In this document: positions 61,649-64,000 of the stretch, piece by piece | How positions within the stretch are numbered: the stretch's first letter is position 1 | How the letters are laid out: each line of letters begins with the position of its first letter | Origin: Jejubacter sp036620675 | GTDB lineage: Bacteria > Pseudomonadota > Gammaproteobacteria > Enterobacterales > Enterobacteriaceae | Assembly (NCBI GenBank): GCA_036620675.1 | Contig: JAZHEE010000018.1 | DNA: 64,000 bases | Strand: one strand, 5' to 3' | Translations under genes and position numbers: made by a program | Notes under the pieces: generated by a model | Databases searched by the model: none | Told to the model about the DNA's origin: nothing | The model's input: the letters and a program-made list of their open reading frames with translations, nothing else

Positions 61649-62269
61649 TTATTTTTTAGCGGCGAAACGCGCTGCAGCTTCGTCCCAGTTAACCACGTTC
61701 CAGAATGCTTTGATGTAGTCCGGGCGGCGGTTCTGGAATTTCAGGTAGTAAGCGTGCTCCCACACATCCAGACCCAGGATCGGGTAGCCGGAAGCGCCAG
61801 AGATGGCTTCACCCATCAGCGGGCTATCCTGGTTAGCGGTAGAAACTACAGCCAGTTTGTCGCCTTTCAGCACCAGCCAGGCCCAGCCGGAGCCGAAACG
61901 GGTTGCAGCGGCTTTCTCGAACTCTTCCTGGAATTTCTCAACGCTACCGAAATCACGCTCGATGGCGGCTTTCAGATCGCCCTGCAGGGTGGTACCCGTT
62001 TTCAGACCTTTCCAGAACAGGCTGTGGTTAGCGTGACCACCAGCGTTGTTACGCAGCGCGGTTTTCTTATCGGCCGGAACCTGATCCAGACGGGTAATCA
62101 GTTCTTCTACCGGCAGAGCAGCCAGCTCCGGCAGGCTTTCCAGCGCGGCATTGGCGTTGTTCACATAGGTCTGATGGTGTTTGCTGTGATGAATTTCCAT
62201 CGTCTGCTTGTCAAAGTGCGGCTCCAGCGCGTCGTAGGCGTACGGCAGGGATGGCAGTGTATAGCTCAT
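61649..62269 (-). CDS. sodA: Manganese superoxide dismutase
   Basis: The 206-residue enzyme has exactly the E. coli SodA length. It destroys superoxide in the cytoplasm. The metal ligands are His27 (METHSKHH-type MEIHHSKHH), His82 (GGHANHSLFW), and Asp and His in the late LDVWEHAYYLKF motif (about 168-172). It keeps the orientation relative to rhaT and yiiM that is found in E. coli. A Fur-box-like sequence lies at 62472-62490, in keeping with iron control. Confidence 0.97.
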   Translation of the reverse strand: MSYTLPSLPYAYDALEPHFDKQTMEIHHSKHHQTYVNNANAALESLPELAALPVEELITRLDQVPADKKTALRNNAGGHANHSLFWKGLKTGTTLQGDLKAAIERDFGSVEKFQEEFEKAAATRFGSGWAWLVLKGDKLAVVSTANQDSPLMGEAISGASGYPILGLDVWEHAYYLKFQNRRPDYIKAFWNVVNWDEAAARFAAKK

Positions 62270-62701
62270 ACTCTTCTCTCCATTTATTGTCGGGCGGCAT
62301 ACTCGTCATACTCCGAACTGCATGTGCGTTGGCTTTCCTCACTCACCCCAGTCACTTACTGACGTAAGCTCCCGGGGATTCGCTGCGCCGCCGCCTTCCT
62401 GCAATTCGAATTATTTGGAGTGCAAATTGTTAATGCCGCGTAAGCATTCGGTTCATTATAGTTAATTAAATGATATTGAAAATGTTTATCAATGCCATAC
62501 ATTTTGTGCGCATATAACTAAACCATAACCTTTGGTTATGATAGTAAAAATGTGAAGCCATACAAGCGATTCCTGATCATTTTGCCAGCCGCAGCACCAT
62601 TACGGCAGCGGTGTAAAGGTTCTTCCGGCCGTCTCTTTTTTAGACTGCCAGACGGGTAACGCCGCGAGCGTATGCCCACACCCCCCAGGGAGAACCAAAA
62701 A
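62270..62701. promoter_or_regulatory. sodA-rhaT divergent regulatory region
   Basis: The 432 bp hold a Fur-like box GATATTGAAAATGTTTATC at 62472-62490 (15 of 19 consensus positions by my count). A perfect 17-bp dyad CATAACC-TTT-GGTTATG lies at 62524-62540. The Fur box fits sodA. The dyad lies between the two promoters and its protein is unknown. A TGTGA half site at 62551-62555 could belong to a CRP site for rhaT. Confidence 0.6.
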
Positions 62702-63736
62702 ATGAACGACGCGATTTCAACGGGCATCCTCTGGCATCTGGTGGGCGCCGCCAGCGCCGCCTGCTTTTATGCCCCCTTTAAAAAGGTCAAAAACTGGTCA
62801 TGGGAAACCATGTGGTCGGTGGGCGGAATTGTCTCCTGGATAATCCTCCCCTGGGCTATCAGCGCCGCGCTGCTACCCAATTTCTGGGCCTATTACGGCT
62901 CATTTAACGCTTCCACTCTGCTGCCGGTGTTTCTGTTCGGTGCCATGTGGGGGATCGGCAATATCAACTACGGGCTCACCATGCGTTACCTCGGCATGTC
63001 GATGGGTATCGGTATCGCCATCGGTATTACCCTGATTGTCGGCACGCTGATGACCCCCATTCTGAACGGAAAATTCGGCGTGTTGATCGGCACCCCTGGC
63101 GGTCAGATGACCCTGTTGGGCGTACTGGTGGCGCTGATTGGCGTCGCGATCGTCACCCGGGCGGGTCAATTGAAAGAGCGCCAGATGGGCATTAAAGCCG
63201 AAGAATTCAATCTGAAGAAAGGGCTGATTCTGGCGGTGATGTGCGGCATTTTCTCTGCCGGAATGTCCTTCGCCATGGATGCCGCCAAACCGATGCACGA
63301 AGCCGCCGCGGCTTTGGGCGTCGACCCCATGTACGTCGCGCTGCCCAGCTACGTGGTGATTATGGGCGGCGGCGCGCTAATCAACCTGGGGTTCTGCTTC
63401 ATCCGCCTGGCAAAAGTACCCGGGATTTCACTGAAAGCGGATCTGTCCGTGATGAAGCCGCTGCTGATCGCCAACGTCCTGCTTTCCGCGCTGGGCGGCA
63501 TGATGTGGTACTTCCAGTTTTTCTTCTACGCCTGGGGCCACGCCAAAATTCCGGCCCAGTATGACTATATGAGCTGGATGCTGCACATGAGCTTCTACGT
63601 ACTGTGCGGCGGTCTGGTAGGGCTTATCCTCAAAGAGTGGAGCAACGCGGGGCGCCGCCCGGTTGGCGTACTGAGTATCGGCTGCGTGGTGATTATCATC
63701 GCCGCCAATATCGTTGGCCTGGGCATGGCGAAATAA
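62702..63736 (+). CDS. rhaT: L-rhamnose-proton symporter RhaT
   Basis: The 344-residue membrane protein with ten predicted helices has the E. coli RhaT length and sequence (GILWHLVGAASAACFYAPFKK at the start, quoted in part, then ETMWSVGGIVSWIILPW and FLFGAMWGIGNINYGLTMRYLG). It imports L-rhamnose with protons. The open frame reaches 62672, but the ATG at 62702 follows GGGAGAACC and gives the family start. rhaR converges after 26 bp. Confidence 0.96.
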   Translation: MNDAISTGILWHLVGAASAACFYAPFKKVKNWSWETMWSVGGIVSWIILPWAISAALLPNFWAYYGSFNASTLLPVFLFGAMWGIGNINYGLTMRYLGMSMGIGIAIGITLIVGTLMTPILNGKFGVLIGTPGGQMTLLGVLVALIGVAIVTRAGQLKERQMGIKAEEFNLKKGLILAVMCGIFSAGMSFAMDAAKPMHEAAAALGVDPMYVALPSYVVIMGGGALINLGFCFIRLAKVPGISLKADLSVMKPLLIANVLLSALGGMMWYFQFFFYAWGHAKIPAQYDYMSWMLHMSFYVLCGGLVGLILKEWSNAGRRPVGVLSIGCVVIIIAANIVGLGMAK

Positions 63737-63762
63737 CGCCCGCCGTGGCGCGCACGATACCA

Positions 63763-64000
63763 TTACAGACAGGCGCGGGTGAGCATGGGCTCGCTCGCGC
63801 TTCTTTCCTCACGCTGGCGCCACTGGCTTGGCGACGTCCCGGTTTCCCGGGTAAACACCACCGAAAAGTAGTTACTGTCTTCAAATCCGCACTGCATTGC
63901 CACTTCGCTGACCCGCATCGCGGTGTGGCGCAGCAGATACTGAGCATGGCAAATGCGTAGCTGACGCAGATACTGACCCACGGTCATTCCCGTTTGCTGA
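63763..64000 (-). CDS. rhaR: Rhamnose operon activator RhaR, 3' end only
   Basis: The last 79 codons of an AraC-family regulator run to the window edge. They include the second helix-turn-helix (VSEVAMQCGFEDSNYFSVVFTRETG, quoted in part) and end in SQWRQREERSAS. Similarity to the E. coli RhaR C-terminus and the neighbour rhaT make the identity secure. RhaR activates rhaSR with L-rhamnose. The start lies beyond 64000. The tail after SQWR is longer than in E. coli. Confidence 0.9.
   Translation of the reverse strand, partial: QQTGMTVGQYLRQLRICHAQYLLRHTAMRVSEVAMQCGFEDSNYFSVVFTRETGTSPSQWRQREERSASEPMLTRACL

Noticed and set aside
1..64000. CRISPR arrays, tRNA or rRNA genes and insertion sequences
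   Set aside because: I saw no regularly spaced repeats, no tRNA or rRNA sequence I could recognise, and no transposase gene on either strand.

Overview
The window reads as a chromosomal segment of an Enterobacteriaceae bacterium that is related to, but clearly not, E. coli K-12. Housekeeping proteins (Tag, BisC, GlyS/GlyQ, SelA/SelB, SodA, MtlA/D/R, XylA/B/R, RhaT) have E. coli-like length and sequence. Their order is a patchwork of two E. coli neighbourhoods: tag to mtlR/yibL (about 80-81 min) and yiiM-sodA-rhaT-rhaR (about 88 min), joined directly with only 7 bp between yibL and yiiM. Several genes expected from E. coli K-12 order are missing: yiaG-cspA, yiaAB, xylFGH, malS and kdgT. The family assignment is firm; the genus is not resolved.

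Layout. 1-762: GC-rich sequence without a convincing gene, with GGTGAACGG-type repeats reminiscent of P4-family replication iterons. 763-4887: tag-yiaC, convergent bisC, then yiaD. 4957-10164: a 2-ketogluconate operon (ptxS, kguE, kguK, kguT) with ghrB in the position of kguD, and a PtxS-like operator. 10537-17722: an RpiR regulator and a cluster of KDPGal aldolase, KDGal kinase, Na+/solute symporter, RidA, N-acyl-D-amino acid deacylase and a divergent fold-III PLP dehydratase. I predict this cluster breaks down an N-acetylated 2-amino-2-deoxyaldonate, probably of galacto configuration. 17931-24673: yiaF, an aromatic-acid MFS carrier and the ascG-ascFB aryl-beta-glucoside system. 24674-31045: an AT-rich stretch, a frameshifted LuxR-type regulator and a chaperone-usher fimbrial operon whose tip adhesin is frameshifted. 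31253-43434: glyS-glyQ, a DctPQM TRAP transporter, ysaB, wecH, xylBA and xylR. 43486-52897: bax, avtA, ysaA, aldB, yiaY, selB, selA. 53125-54861: an AT-rich colicin E1-type cassette in which both toxin and immunity genes are frameshifted. 55010-60230: yibF, mtlADR, yibL. 60238-64000: yiiM, a double-glycine leader peptide gene in the place of kdgT, sodA, rhaT and the 3' end of rhaR.

Together the region is strongly about carbon acquisition: 2-ketogluconate, an amino-aldonate, aryl-beta-glucosides, an unknown acid via TRAP, xylose, mannitol and rhamnose. Selenocysteine decoding and C2/alcohol redox genes sit in between. The accessory parts (fimbriae, colicin, double-glycine peptide) are the most AT-rich and carry all the broken genes. 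Four breaks are apparent single-base losses in A or T runs; the fifth (adhesin) is of another kind. The strongest candidate for an undescribed pathway is 10537-17722.
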